This document shows positions 17,675-25,065 of a stretch of 64,000 bases of DNA, in pieces. The stretch is from VXNE01 sp965116625 (GTDB lineage Bacteria > Pseudomonadota > Gammaproteobacteria > Pseudomonadales > Azotimanducaceae), in contig OZ220717.1 of NCBI GenBank assembly GCA_965116625.1, forward strand, positions 2,170,001 through 2,234,000, read 5' to 3'. The stretch's first letter is position 1. The number at the start of each line of letters is the position of its first letter. The notes below the pieces were generated by a model, which was not told the origin of the DNA, made no database searches, and saw only the letters and a list, made by a program, of their open reading frames with translations. A program made the translations under genes and the position numbers.

Positions 17675-19285
17675 ATGGGCGTGTCCAGCTACTTCGAGTT
17701 CGTCACCGTGCTGTTCGGATGGATCGTCTACGACCGGCTGTGGGAGGTGCTGAACGACACCGGCATCGTCTACGTGCCGTTTCTCGTGATCCTCTTGAAG
17801 AACATGCTGGAGTCGCGCCGCGCCGGCGACGATGAGGGCTCGGCGGCCATCCAGTCGCTGAAGAAGAGCGAGACCGACATCGTCGTCGCGATCGTCGTGA
17901 TGTTCCTCGCAGCGGTGCCGTTCACGGAAGTGCGCCTCGGCGAGATGAGCTACGTGCGCCCGACACTGGATTGCGCGGTGGAGCGGCGCATCGGCAGCGG
18001 CGCCGAGCCCGCGGAGGTGAACGGCCTCGCCACGGGCACGGCCTACGACGCGCCGCTGGCCACCCTCTCCGGCGAGGTCGGTCGCATCCCGATCTGGTGG
18101 GGGTTTGTGCACGTCGTGTCGAAGGCCGTGGTGGCGGCGGGTACCGCCACGATCCCCTGCACGGGCGACGTGGTGCGGCTGACCATGACGCTCGGCAACG
18201 ACACGGTCGAGGACCCGCTGCTCCTGCGCGAACTCGCGGACTTCACCGTCGACTGCCACCGTCCGGCGGTCGGGCGCATGTACAACGGCGGCCCGAGCGG
18301 CGGGAGCCTGGCGGCGCGCCGCCAGATGGACTACCTCGGGTCGGCGTTCTTCCTCGACACGCACGGCTACTACAACCTGCTCTACTCGCGCCGCGAGCGT
18401 CCGGCGTTCCCGCCGAATCCGGCGCGCGACGCGGGCCTCGACGGCTCTCACCCGACCTGCCGCGAGTGGTGGCGCGATGGCGCCAACGGCCTGCGGGCGC
18501 GGCTGCTGGCGGAGATCGACCCGCTGACGCGCGACGAGTTGGTCTACGACCCGGACGCGATCCTGCGGGAGGAGAACCCGGGGATGTCGGTTGCCGAGCT
18601 CGAGGACCTGCTGCTCAGGCGCTACCTGGCGCACCGCTCGGGGGAGCGCATCGGCGTGTCGTCCGTGAGCTACGAGCCGGGCGTCGCGGAGAACTACCGG
18701 ATGGGCGCCGCCTCGCCCCATGGCTCCGTCGGCGGCGTGATCCACGCCACGGCCGACGTGATCGACGACGTGCTGTCGATGGGCGCGGCGGGGCTGGGGA
18801 TGCTGCTGCAGGGTCCGGGCAACATCGCCGCCGGGGTGGCGATCCGGGAGGGCATGCCGATCTTCCTGGCGCTGCTGCTGATGGTGTTCGTGGCGGTGCT
18901 GCCGGTGCTGATGGTGTTCTCCCGCTACGACCCGGCGGTGCTGGTCACCCTGACGCTGGTGTTCTTCGGCCTGCAGTTCTTCCACGTGCTGTGGGGCATG
19001 GCGTTCTGGGTCGACAACCACCTCTACGAGGCGCTCACCGGCCCGGCGGGCGCGCCCAAGGCGAACCCGATCCAGGGGCTCGTGAGCCTCTGGGTGCAGC
19101 GCTTCCTCTACATCGTCTTCCCGATGGTGTGGTTGGCCGCGATCGGCTGGGTCGGCGTCAAGGCCGAGTCGGCGATGGGCGGCATCGCGAAGCTCGCCGA
19201 CAGCTCGGCGGGCGCAGCGCAGTCCGGGGGCGACACGGCGGTGTCGGCGGCGAAGGCCGCCGCGTCGAAGGGGCGCGGTCGATGA
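17675..19285 (+). CDS. traG: TraG N-terminal domain protein (mating-pair stabilisation)
   Basis: A 536-residue inner-membrane protein. The first 75 residues (SYFEFVTVLFGWIVYDRLWEVLNDTG) are the TraG_N signature with two spans; three more spans lie around residues 400-500. It is about half the length of F TraG, lacking the long C-terminal entry-exclusion half, which is usual for this ICE class. A good AGGAGG precedes ATG 17675. It ends the transfer operon. Confidence 0.88.
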   Translation: MGVSSYFEFVTVLFGWIVYDRLWEVLNDTGIVYVPFLVILLKNMLESRRAGDDEGSAAIQSLKKSETDIVVAIVVMFLAAVPFTEVRLGEMSYVRPTLDCAVERRIGSGAEPAEVNGLATGTAYDAPLATLSGEVGRIPIWWGFVHVVSKAVVAAGTATIPCTGDVVRLTMTLGNDTVEDPLLLRELADFTVDCHRPAVGRMYNGGPSGGSLAARRQMDYLGSAFFLDTHGYYNLLYSRRERPAFPPNPARDAGLDGSHPTCREWWRDGANGLRARLLAEIDPLTRDELVYDPDAILREENPGMSVAELEDLLLRRYLAHRSGERIGVSSVSYEPGVAENYRMGAASPHGSVGGVIHATADVIDDVLSMGAAGLGMLLQGPGNIAAGVAIREGMPIFLALLLMVFVAVLPVLMVFSRYDPAVLVTLTLVFFGLQFFHVLWGMAFWVDNHLYEALTGPAGAPKANPIQGLVSLWVQRFLYIVFPMVWLAAIGWVGVKAESAMGGIAKLADSSAGAAQSGGDTAVSAAKAAASKGRGR

Positions 19286-19302
19286 GTGCGCGCTGCGGCG
19301 GG

Positions 19303-19506
19303 TCAGATCTCGCGGTAGCCGCGCGTCAGGCGGCTGTGCCCGGGCCGCAGGCGGCACTGCTCGTCCTCTGCCGCGCGCTCGCGCTCCTCGCGGCGCGACT
19401 CCCGCAGCGCCTCGTCGGCGCCCTCGAGAACGGCCGCCAGCAGCCTCCGGCCAAGGCCCGGCCCGGAGTGGGGCGCGGATCGGTCGCGATGTTGTTCGGA
19501 GTTCAT
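19303..19506 (-). CDS. Small hypothetical protein opposite the end of TraG
   Basis: A 67-residue charged protein (RRLLAAVLEGADEALRESRREERERAAEDEQC) converging on traG. No family is recognised. Codon content is plausible and ATG 19506 is preceded by a weak ribosome site, so this could be a short accessory gene or chance. Confidence 0.4.
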   Translation of the reverse strand: MNSEQHRDRSAPHSGPGLGRRLLAAVLEGADEALRESRREERERAAEDEQCRLRPGHSRLTRGYREI

Positions 19507-19535
19507 ATGTTCGATACCTCGTTCGGTGGCGTCAG

Positions 19536-20414
19536 GTGAGTTCCCGCGCCGGTCGCCCAGACCCCGCGGCGCGGGAACTTGCCCGGCAGATCCGCGCCCT
19601 GCCCGCGAGGCGGTACGAGTTCGCGGTGTTCGGGAGTGGCACCGTGCGGCGCGTCTGGCGGGCGAAGCAGGCGCTGCGCGCCGCCGGCTGGCTCAAACAC
19701 AGGAACGGCCGCGGCGGGCACGTCCACGTCCGCCCCGCCACCACCGCGTGCGTGCTCCTCGACGGCCTGAGCGCCGACGACCTGGGCTCGATCCGGGTCG
19801 ACGGACTGGCTCCGGCCGCCGTCGTCGAGGCCGCGCCGGGCGCGTTCCAGGCGTGGTTCCGCCTGGGCCGGGAGGTCGGGCCCCAGCTCGCCGCCTCGAC
19901 CGCGCAGGTCCTCGCCGCCCGGTACGGCGCCGATCCCGCCGCCGGCGGGCGTCCCGGCCGGGCCGCGGGCTTCCGGAACCGCTCCGCCGAACTCAGGGGT
20001 CCGGACGGGCGCTATCCCCTCGTGGTCCTGGTCGAGGCGCGCGGGCGCGTGACGCCGAAGGCGGACGAACTGGTGGCCGCCGCGGCGGAACGCCTGGCGG
20101 AACGGGAGGCGGAGCGCGGGGCGGCCCGCGCGAAGGGCAAGGTGCGCGACAACGGGCGCCCGGAGGACGGCGGGGCGTACGCGGCGGAGGAGATCGCCAG
20201 GACCGCCGGGCGGCACGGCGCCGCGACGGACTGGGGGCGCGCGTTCGCGGCGGCGGCGCGGCGCATGGCGCTCGCGGGGTTCGACGAGGCGAACGTGGCG
20301 GCGGCGCTCGCGGCGTGTCCCGAGGTGCGCGCCCGCAAGGGCGAACGCGCGGACGGCTATGCGGAGCGGATGGCCGCCTGGGCGTGCGGCGGCGCGCGTC
20401 GGCGGCCGCGATAG
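19536..20414 (+). CDS. RepB-type DNA primase domain protein
   Basis: A 292-residue protein resembling the RepB_primase domain of RSF1010-like replicons: AVVEAAPGAFQAWFRLG, then LAARYGADPAAGGRPGRAAGFRNRS, the nucleotide-handling fold. The C-terminal part is helical (AAAARRMALAGFDEANVAAALAACPEV). It probably primes second-strand synthesis after transfer or autonomous replication of the excised circle. GTG 19536 is the start. It leads a small three-gene group. Confidence 0.7.
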   Translation: MSSRAGRPDPAARELARQIRALPARRYEFAVFGSGTVRRVWRAKQALRAAGWLKHRNGRGGHVHVRPATTACVLLDGLSADDLGSIRVDGLAPAAVVEAAPGAFQAWFRLGREVGPQLAASTAQVLAARYGADPAAGGRPGRAAGFRNRSAELRGPDGRYPLVVLVEARGRVTPKADELVAAAAERLAEREAERGAARAKGKVRDNGRPEDGGAYAAEEIARTAGRHGAATDWGRAFAAAARRMALAGFDEANVAAALAACPEVRARKGERADGYAERMAAWACGGARRRPR

Positions 20415-20419
20415 GAACG

Positions 20420-20641
20420 ATGACGGCGCCGGCGGAGCGAGGCACGTTGGGTGGACCCGAGGGACGGTGCGAGCGGCTGGACGGGCCGCGGCGGATGGCG
20501 CTCGACGGGCTCGCGAGGGCCTTCGAGGCGGCCGAGGCGGGCCGCGACTGGTTCGCCATGAAGGCCGAGCTCCGGCGCGTCCACGACGCCGTGCAGGCGG
20601 TCTGGTACGCCGCGAAGGTGCGCGACGATGGGAGCGGCTGA
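20420..20641 (+). CDS. Small hypothetical protein
   Basis: 73 residues, ATG 20420 six bases after the primase gene, overlapping the next gene by 14 bases. The helical segment MALDGLARAFEAAEAGRDWFAMKAELRRVHDAVQAVW has no recognised family. The tight spacing argues that it is real and co-translated. Confidence 0.5.
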   Translation: MTAPAERGTLGGPEGRCERLDGPRRMALDGLARAFEAAEAGRDWFAMKAELRRVHDAVQAVWYAAKVRDDGSG

Positions 20642-21992
20642 ACGGCGGATCGGGCCGCGGGCCGCGACCGCCCTGCTGCTGGTCGAGGGGTACTGCTCGC
20701 TGGCGATCGAGATGATCGCGCTGCGGGTGCTGGTGCCGGTGGCGGGCCAGTCGGTGGGGGTGACCGGCATCGTCGTGACCGCGTTCCTGGCGGCGCTGGC
20801 GCTCGGCTACCGCGCCGGCGGGCGGTTCCCGGGCGAGGTCCGGGAGAAGCTGGGGTGGAACCTGGCCGCGGCCGCCGCGTGGTCGGCGTTCTGGCTGTCC
20901 CGGCTCGGGGTGGCGCTGGCGTTCGACGCCACCTGCTGGATGCCTCCCCTCGGGCAGGTCGCCCTGTACGCGGTCGTCGCCGTCGGTCCCGCGGCCTACC
21001 TGCTGGCGGAGACCGTGGTGCTGCTGGTCGGCAGCGGCGCCCGGGCGAGCGCGTCCGGGAAGGCCGGCGGGGCGTTCTCGGCGAGCACGCTCGGCAACGT
21101 GGCCGGCGGCCTGCTGACGGCGCTCGTGGTCATGCAGCATCTCGGCGTGGCGGCGGCGCTGGCGCTGGTGTCGGCCCTGCTGCTGCTCGCGGCGCTCGGG
21201 GCGTGGGGCCGGCTCGACCGGCGGCTCTGGGCGCCGGCCGTCGCGGCGGCCGCGATGGCGGGAGCGAACGTCGCGGCGGAGCGGAACGCGCACGTGCTGG
21301 CGACGGCCCATGCCGACTACGCGGTCGAGGCGGACGCGGACGGCGTCCGGATCCTGCGCGTGAACGGCCAGAACGCCAGCCGCGAGGACGGCGCCGGGAT
21401 CGGGCATGCGTACATCGAGCGGATCGAGGACGGGGTGTACGGGAATCTCCCGGAAGGCCGGCCCGCCCGGGTGCTGGTGGTCGGTGCCGGCGGCTTCACG
21501 TTCGGGCGCGGCCGTCCGCGGGACGGTGCCGAAATCGTCTACGTGGACGTGGACGCCCGGCTCGGTGAGGTCGCCGACGCGTTCCTCGGCGCGCCCCGCC
21601 GGAGCGGCACGTACGTCGCGGTGGACGGCAGGGCCTACCTGCTGCGCAACGAGGAGGCGTTCGACGCCATCGTGCTGGACGCGTACGCGGACCGGACCGC
21701 GGTGCCGGCGCACCTTGCGACGCGGGAGTTCTTCGCACTGGCGCGCTCCCGGCTGGCGAAGGACGGAACGCTCTACATGAACCTGATCGTGCCGCCCGGC
21801 ACCGACCGGCTGGCGGCGCGGATCGACCGGACGCTGCGGTCGGTGTTCGCGTGGTGCTCGGCCGAGGCGGTCGGCGACGCGCGGCGGTGGCACAACCGGG
21901 TCTACGCGTGCCCGCGCACGGGGCTGGACGGGGACGCGGTGGTGTATTCGGACGCGGACACCCGCGCGGACGTGGACGGCTGGAGGATGTAG
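20628..21992 (+). CDS. Membrane-fused spermidine-synthase-like protein
   Basis: A 454-residue fusion. Residues about 12-210 hold six or seven hydrophobic spans. Residues about 275-400 are an aminopropyltransferase/spermidine-synthase fold: nucleotide loop VLVVGAGGFTFG, VYVDVDARLG, then DAIVLDAYADRTAVPAHLATREFF, whose DAY and PxHLxTxEFF patterns are typical of that superfamily. Whether it makes a polyamine is unknown; many membrane-fused homologues are unassigned. It is cargo beside the transfer operon and would be a metabolic or surface-modification trait. Confidence 0.75.
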   Translation: MGAAERRIGPRAATALLLVEGYCSLAIEMIALRVLVPVAGQSVGVTGIVVTAFLAALALGYRAGGRFPGEVREKLGWNLAAAAAWSAFWLSRLGVALAFDATCWMPPLGQVALYAVVAVGPAAYLLAETVVLLVGSGARASASGKAGGAFSASTLGNVAGGLLTALVVMQHLGVAAALALVSALLLLAALGAWGRLDRRLWAPAVAAAAMAGANVAAERNAHVLATAHADYAVEADADGVRILRVNGQNASREDGAGIGHAYIERIEDGVYGNLPEGRPARVLVVGAGGFTFGRGRPRDGAEIVYVDVDARLGEVADAFLGAPRRSGTYVAVDGRAYLLRNEEAFDAIVLDAYADRTAVPAHLATREFFALARSRLAKDGTLYMNLIVPPGTDRLAARIDRTLRSVFAWCSAEAVGDARRWHNRVYACPRTGLDGDAVVYSDADTRADVDGWRM

Positions 21993-21994
21993 TT

Positions 21995-22018
21995 GCGCCG
22001 GCCCCGAAGGGCCGGCGC
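21995..22018. terminator. Hairpin terminating convergent genes at 22 kb
   Basis: A perfect 10-bp stem GCGCCGGCCC (21995-22004) with its complement (22009-22018) closes a CGAA loop, right after the spermidine-synthase-like stop. No T-run follows, so it may work with Rho or protect mRNA ends in both directions. Confidence 0.6.
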
Positions 22019-22041
22019 GGATGCGGCGCGGAGAACGGTTC

Positions 22042-22371
22042 TCACAGCCAGGCTTGCGCCCAGCTGTGCCGGTGGCCCCAGGCGCGCGCCTCGCGTTCGA
22101 GGCGGCGGCGCTCGGGGTCCCGCGGCGCGCCGGTGCGGTGGTCGATCTCTTGCAGGGCGAGTGCGCCCGCCGACGATCGGACCACGCGGTGGTCGACGCA
22201 GCACAGGCCGCGGGTTGCGCAGCGGCAACGCGGCCAGCAGCCGGTCTCGCGCGCCTGTTCCGCCAGCCAGCGGAACAGGTCGCCCTCGTCCTCCAGCCCC
22301 ATGCCCTCCGCGACCGCGCGGCCGTGGAGACCGTCGTCTTCGACGACTTCCAGTCCAAACAGCGTTTCCAT
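22042..22371 (-). CDS. Small hypothetical protein, Cys/His-rich
   Basis: 109 residues from ATG 22371, preceded by GGAGG. The middle region ETGCWPRCRCATRGLCCVDHRVV has six cysteines and could bind metal. No family is recognised. It is the last gene of the leftward accessory array. Confidence 0.6.
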   Translation of the reverse strand: METLFGLEVVEDDGLHGRAVAEGMGLEDEGDLFRWLAEQARETGCWPRCRCATRGLCCVDHRVVRSSAGALALQEIDHRTGAPRDPERRRLEREARAWGHRHSWAQAWL

Positions 22372-22470
22372 GGGAAACCTCCTTCGGACCGTCGGAGCGG
22401 CCCCGCCGGGCGCCGCCCCGACGGGTGAGCGGGCCTTGCGGCCCGGTTGTGTCATGCCGCTCGCGCGGCG

Positions 22471-22500
22471 GAAAAGGAAAGGGGGCATTGCTGCCCCCTT
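22471..22500 (-). terminator. Rho-independent terminator after the 22.5 kb gene
   Basis: On the minus strand a 7-bp GGGGGCA/TGCCCCC stem (22481-22487 with 22492-22498), flanked by AA/TT, is followed by TTTCCTTTTCC. It lies 30 bases past the stop of the 22530-22775 gene. Confidence 0.7.
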
Positions 22501-22529
22501 CCGGCCGTCATGGCTTCGACGCGCTGGGC

Positions 22530-22775
22530 TCAGCTGGCCTGGCTCTCCTCGCGCGGACGCGGGGGGAGCGCGACGAGCTGCCCGCTCACCGAGATACCTT
22601 CGGTGATTTCGATGTTGAAGCCGCATCCCTTCCGATGGGGGAACGCCGCGCCAACGCGGGTGTAGCTGGTCTTCTCCTCGCCGTCGTTGCCCTGGTAGTT
22701 CTCGGTGACGAAAACGCCCAGGTACTTCGGCATGGCCGGAGCCTGTTCGGACTTCTGTGTCCTTCGAGCTGCCAT
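22530..22775 (-). CDS. Conserved small ICE protein (KGCGFNIE family)
   Basis: An 81-residue protein with the sequence GAAFPHRKGCGFNIEITEGISVSGQLVALPPR, which resembles short conserved proteins common in ICEs of this class and distantly DUF736-like. ATG 22775 is preceded by GAGGAG. It has its own promoter (22925-22953) with the shared AGCACATGCT site and a structured leader, so it is heavily regulated and likely early or abundant. Confidence 0.7.
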   Translation of the reverse strand: MAARRTQKSEQAPAMPKYLGVFVTENYQGNDGEEKTSYTRVGAAFPHRKGCGFNIEITEGISVSGQLVALPPRPREESQAS

Positions 22776-22817
22776 GGTCTTTCTCCTCAAGCAGGTTGAC
22801 GAAAAGACCCGTCGTTG

Positions 22818-22909
22818 CCGACCTCCCCTTCGGGGCGGTCTGCCCCTCCGGGTCGGTCTGACGTACTCACTATGCCGCGGCTTTCCGCGGCCATGTCGGC
22901 GATGCCGAC
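22818..22909 (-). ncRNA. Structured 5' leader, radC-RNA-motif-like
   Basis: Read on the minus strand: GTCGGC-atc-GCCGAC (22895-22909), then AT, then GCCGCGG-aaag-CCGCGGC (22874-22891), then CATAG, then a longer stem closed by CCGACC/GGTCGG (22818-22823 with 22851-22856). The first two hairpins match those upstream of radC at 48967 almost base for base. It lies between the promoter and ATG 22775 and should be part of the mRNA leader. Confidence 0.65.
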
Positions 22910-22924
22910 GCGTAAGCGGGATCG

Positions 22925-22978
22925 ATCAGACACCCCCCGGAAGGCCCGGTCAAGCGCCGCGTGTGAAGCATGTGCTAA
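22925..22978 (-). promoter_or_regulatory. Leftward promoter with upstream AGCACATGCT site
   Basis: On the minus strand the -35 is TTGACC (22953-22948), the spacer 17 bases, the -10 TCTGAT (22930-22925). AGCACATGCT (22976-22967) begins 23 bases before the -35, and CACGCGGC lies between, as at the alpA promoter. It drives the structured leader and the 22775 gene. Confidence 0.7.
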
Positions 22979-23018
22979 GCGGATAGGACCAGGAAAACGC
23001 GTGGCGCGCGACGCGGTT

Positions 23019-23432
23019 TCAGGGGGTCTCGGAACTTTTTTCGAGCCGTTCCGCGGCCCATGCCGCGGCGCGCGCCAGGACCTCCGCGTGGCACCTCAAA
23101 GGGGCGCAGTGGCAAGCCAGCGGCTTGTGGGCGATGGCGGCGAGCTTCTCGAGGGGCAGGTCGCCCGAGCGGATGCGGCGCCACAGGTCGCGGCGGTAGC
23201 GCTCGATGACGTCGTCGCGGTTGCCGTAGCGCCGGGAGATCGGGAAGCGGTTGCCCCAGGGGGTGGCGCGGTCGACGCGGACGATGCCGCGTTCCAGGAG
23301 GGCTTCCGGGCCGGTGTCGCCGGGAATGTGCCGCAGGTTGAGGATCTTCGCGCCTCCGGCCTGGAGGTGGAACAGGGCGTGCGCGTCGCTGCGCGCGCGG
23401 CGGTCCGGTTGTCTGCGGGCGGCTCTGGACAT
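23019..23432 (-). CDS. DUF4326 domain protein
   Basis: A 137-residue protein whose core RVDRATPWGNRFPISRRYGNRDDVIERYRRDLW and LACHCAPLRCHAEVLARAA are the DUF4326 signature (conserved Asp, WGNP/WGNR loop and CxCxPxxCHxxxL). The family is common on phages and ICEs and is thought to act on nucleotides or NAD-like substrates, but its activity is not established. ATG 23432 has GGAG upstream. Hairpin R1 lies 56 bases before the start. Confidence 0.8.
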   Translation of the reverse strand: MSRAARRQPDRRARSDAHALFHLQAGGAKILNLRHIPGDTGPEALLERGIVRVDRATPWGNRFPISRRYGNRDDVIERYRRDLWRRIRSGDLPLEKLAAIAHKPLACHCAPLRCHAEVLARAAAWAAERLEKSSETP

Positions 23433-23467
23433 GGTCGGTCTCCGGCTGTCGATTTCCGACGGGACGG

Positions 23468-23592
23468 GTCCGCGCGCGGAGCGGCCGGTCAAGGCTGCCG
23501 CCGGAGGGAGCCGGGTTCGGATTTCGGCGCGCGCCGGTGCGCGGCGGCACCCTGCGGGATCGCCTTGACGGTCCGCGGGCGCGGACTAGGCT
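23468..23592 (-). promoter_or_regulatory. Long hairpin R1, candidate single-strand promoter
   Basis: The left arm (GTCCGCGC from 23468 to GTCAAGGC ending 23495) pairs with the right arm (GCCTTGAC 23562-23569 to GCGCGGAC ending 23586). The right arm carries TTGACG (23565-23570), a 16-base gap and TAGGCT (23587-23592), while the opposite left strand does not match TAGGCT. In folded top-strand DNA this duplex would read leftward into the DUF4326 gene, 56 bases away. Confidence 0.6.
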
Positions 23593-23663
23593 GGATGGAA
23601 GTCGGCGCCGGGAGCGGCGCGCGGCCCGCCGGGTGGAACCGTCGATGGCGGAAGCGGCGGCGT

Positions 23664-24221
23664 TCAGGGAATCCGGGTCGGGGCAACCGGCCGCCGGGGA
23701 TGCCGCTTCAGGCGCCAGAGAACCACGCTCCAGCGCGAGGGGTCGGCCCGGAGCACGCGGTGCTGGTGCTTGCAGTCGAAGTCCAGGACCTCGCCGGCGG
23801 AGAGGTCCAGCGAGAGGGGATCGAGGGGCCGGCCGTTGGCGGAGTCGCGGGCCCGGTCGAGCTCGAAGGTGCAGGGGCCGAGGTTGACGAGGACGGCGCG
23901 GGCCTGCGCGTAGGACGCGTCGCGGTGCCAGGCGATGCCCTTGTCGCCCCTCACTGCGAGGCCGACATCCGGATCCGTGTCCGGGTCGATGCGCCGCCAG
24001 ACGGCGGCGAGCCAGGGCCAGAGCCGGTGCGAGGCGAGTCCGGGACGCCAGGGCTGCGTGGGGCCGAGGGGCGCCTCGATCTGGAGCCAGGCGCGCTGCC
24101 GGCCCCTGGCGTAGCTGGAGACGTCCGGCGCGAGGTGCGGCGCGACGTGGCGGTCGAGATGGTCGACGACGGTGCGGACGGTGTCCGGGTCGATGCGCAG
24201 GGCGCGGCGGATGCAGGACAT
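23664..24221 (-). CDS. 2OG-Fe(II) dioxygenase-like protein (AlkB-type fold)
   Basis: A 185-residue protein with the iron-binding pattern of AlkB-like dioxygenases: H99-x-D101 (IAWHRDASY), distal His at 152 or 154 (DCKHQHRV) and an Arg near 163-170 (RWSVVLWRL) for 2-oxoglutarate. The surrounding ARAVLVNLGPCTF and SAGEVLDFDCKHQH follow the double-stranded beta-helix layout. The substrate is unknown; nucleic-acid demethylation is one option. Hairpin R8 lies 51-62 bases before ATG 24221, which has GGAGGAG upstream. Confidence 0.65.
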   Translation of the reverse strand: MSCIRRALRIDPDTVRTVVDHLDRHVAPHLAPDVSSYARGRQRAWLQIEAPLGPTQPWRPGLASHRLWPWLAAVWRRIDPDTDPDVGLAVRGDKGIAWHRDASYAQARAVLVNLGPCTFELDRARDSANGRPLDPLSLDLSAGEVLDFDCKHQHRVLRADPSRWSVVLWRLKRHPRRPVAPTRIP

Positions 24222-24271
24222 GGGGTGTTCTCCTCCCGAAGATGGCGGTGTTCGCCACCCGGGCGACGGCG

Positions 24272-24355
24272 CGGCGCGGTCGGCGCGCAGGGCCGCCGTC
24301 AGGCGCCGGCCGCAAGGCCGGTTGCCTTGCGCGACGCCGGGCGGGCCGTCAGGGT
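24272..24355 (-). promoter_or_regulatory. Long hairpin R8, candidate single-strand promoter
   Basis: A more degenerate member of the repeat: GCGCGCAGGGC (24283-24293) pairs with GCCTTGCGCG (24325-24334), with an inner CGGCC-gcaa-GGCCG stem. The right arm has TTGCGC (24327-24332), 17 bases, CAGGGT (24350-24355). It sits upstream of the dioxygenase-like gene. Confidence 0.5.
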
Positions 24356-24423
24356 GGCTGCGGAACGCCCGCCCCGAGCGGCGGATGTGGGTTCCGCGGG
24401 GGGCGTCGCCGGATTCGGCGCCG

Positions 24424-24771
24424 TCAGGCGGGCAGAAGGTCGTCGACGGTCACGCGCAGGGCATCGGCGAGGGCGCGCAGGGTCCGGGGAGAGCCGGTGG
24501 CGCGCTCGGCCTCGATGTCCGCGATCTGGACGCGGTTGACGCCTGATGCGCGCGCCAGGGCCGACTGGGACAGCGCGCGGTGTTCGCGCCATACCTTCAG
24601 AGGGCTCTCGCCGTCGATCAGGCGGTCGGCGACGGCGGCGGGGACCAGCTCCTCGGTCCCGGAGTCGATGCCGGCTCGGACGGCGAGCGCGGCGCGGAGG
24701 TCTTCGAAGTCCTCCTCGGCGGCGCGCAGGCGGTCGTACTCGGCGCGGGGGATGGTGACGGTTTCGCTCAT
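24424..24771 (-). CDS. Antitoxin with XRE helix-turn-helix
   Basis: 115 residues. The N-terminal half (PRAEYDRLRAAEEDFEDLRAALAV) is helical and probably binds the toxin. The C-terminal half (LSQSALARASGVNRVQIADIEAERATGSPRTLRALADAL) is an XRE DNA-binding domain. It starts four bases after the toxin stop, the toxin-first order of higBA-like pairs, and should repress the shared promoter at 25037-25065. Confidence 0.85.
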   Translation of the reverse strand: MSETVTIPRAEYDRLRAAEEDFEDLRAALAVRAGIDSGTEELVPAAVADRLIDGESPLKVWREHRALSQSALARASGVNRVQIADIEAERATGSPRTLRALADALRVTVDDLLPA

Positions 24772-24775
24772 GGTC

Positions 24776-25030
24776 TCAGTCCCGGTAGGCGTGGCCGCGG
24801 GTGGCGATGTGGAGAACCTCCAACGTATCGGCGTCGCGCATGACGATGCGCCAGTCTCCCACCCGCAGCCGGAGGAAGCCCTCGGAACCGCGCAGGCGGC
24901 GCACGTTGCGGGCCTGGGACGCCGGATCGTCGGCGTAGGCGCGGATCCTGGCGCGGATGCGGCCGGCGAGGTTCTGCGGCATGCGGGCGAGCGTTCTCAC
25001 GGCGGCGCGGCTGTAGGCGATCTCCTTCAC
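24776..25030 (-). CDS. RelE/ParE-superfamily toxin
   Basis: An 84-residue toxin: VKEIAYSRAAVRTLARMP, then RLRGSEGFLRLRVGDWRIVMRDADTLEVLHIATRGHAYRD, the standard RelE/ParE fold with basic residues and a C-terminal Tyr. Members cut mRNA or poison gyrase; the sequence alone does not decide which. GTG 25030 lies about 7 bases after the -10, so the mRNA would be leaderless. Confidence 0.82.
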   Translation of the reverse strand: MKEIAYSRAAVRTLARMPQNLAGRIRARIRAYADDPASQARNVRRLRGSEGFLRLRVGDWRIVMRDADTLEVLHIATRGHAYRD

Positions 25031-25036
25031 GGTCGA

Positions 25037-25065
25037 AGTGTAGTTGTGCGCTACAGTCGCGTCAA
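25037..25065 (-). promoter_or_regulatory. Toxin-antitoxin promoter and operator
   Basis: On the minus strand TTGACG (25065-25060), 17 bases, TACACT (25042-25037). A perfect inverted repeat TGTAG-N7-CTACA (25039-25055) covers the -10 and spacer and is a likely autoregulatory operator. The promoter overlaps the end of the primase gene. Confidence 0.75.

Noticed and set aside
23565..23592. Right-arm TTGACG-TAGGCT of R1 (and other copies) as plain rightward promoters
   Set aside because: They would all transcribe antisense into the end of the neighbouring gene; nine such antisense promoters with the same distance to leftward starts is less likely than a folded-strand promoter, though weak antisense activity is not excluded.
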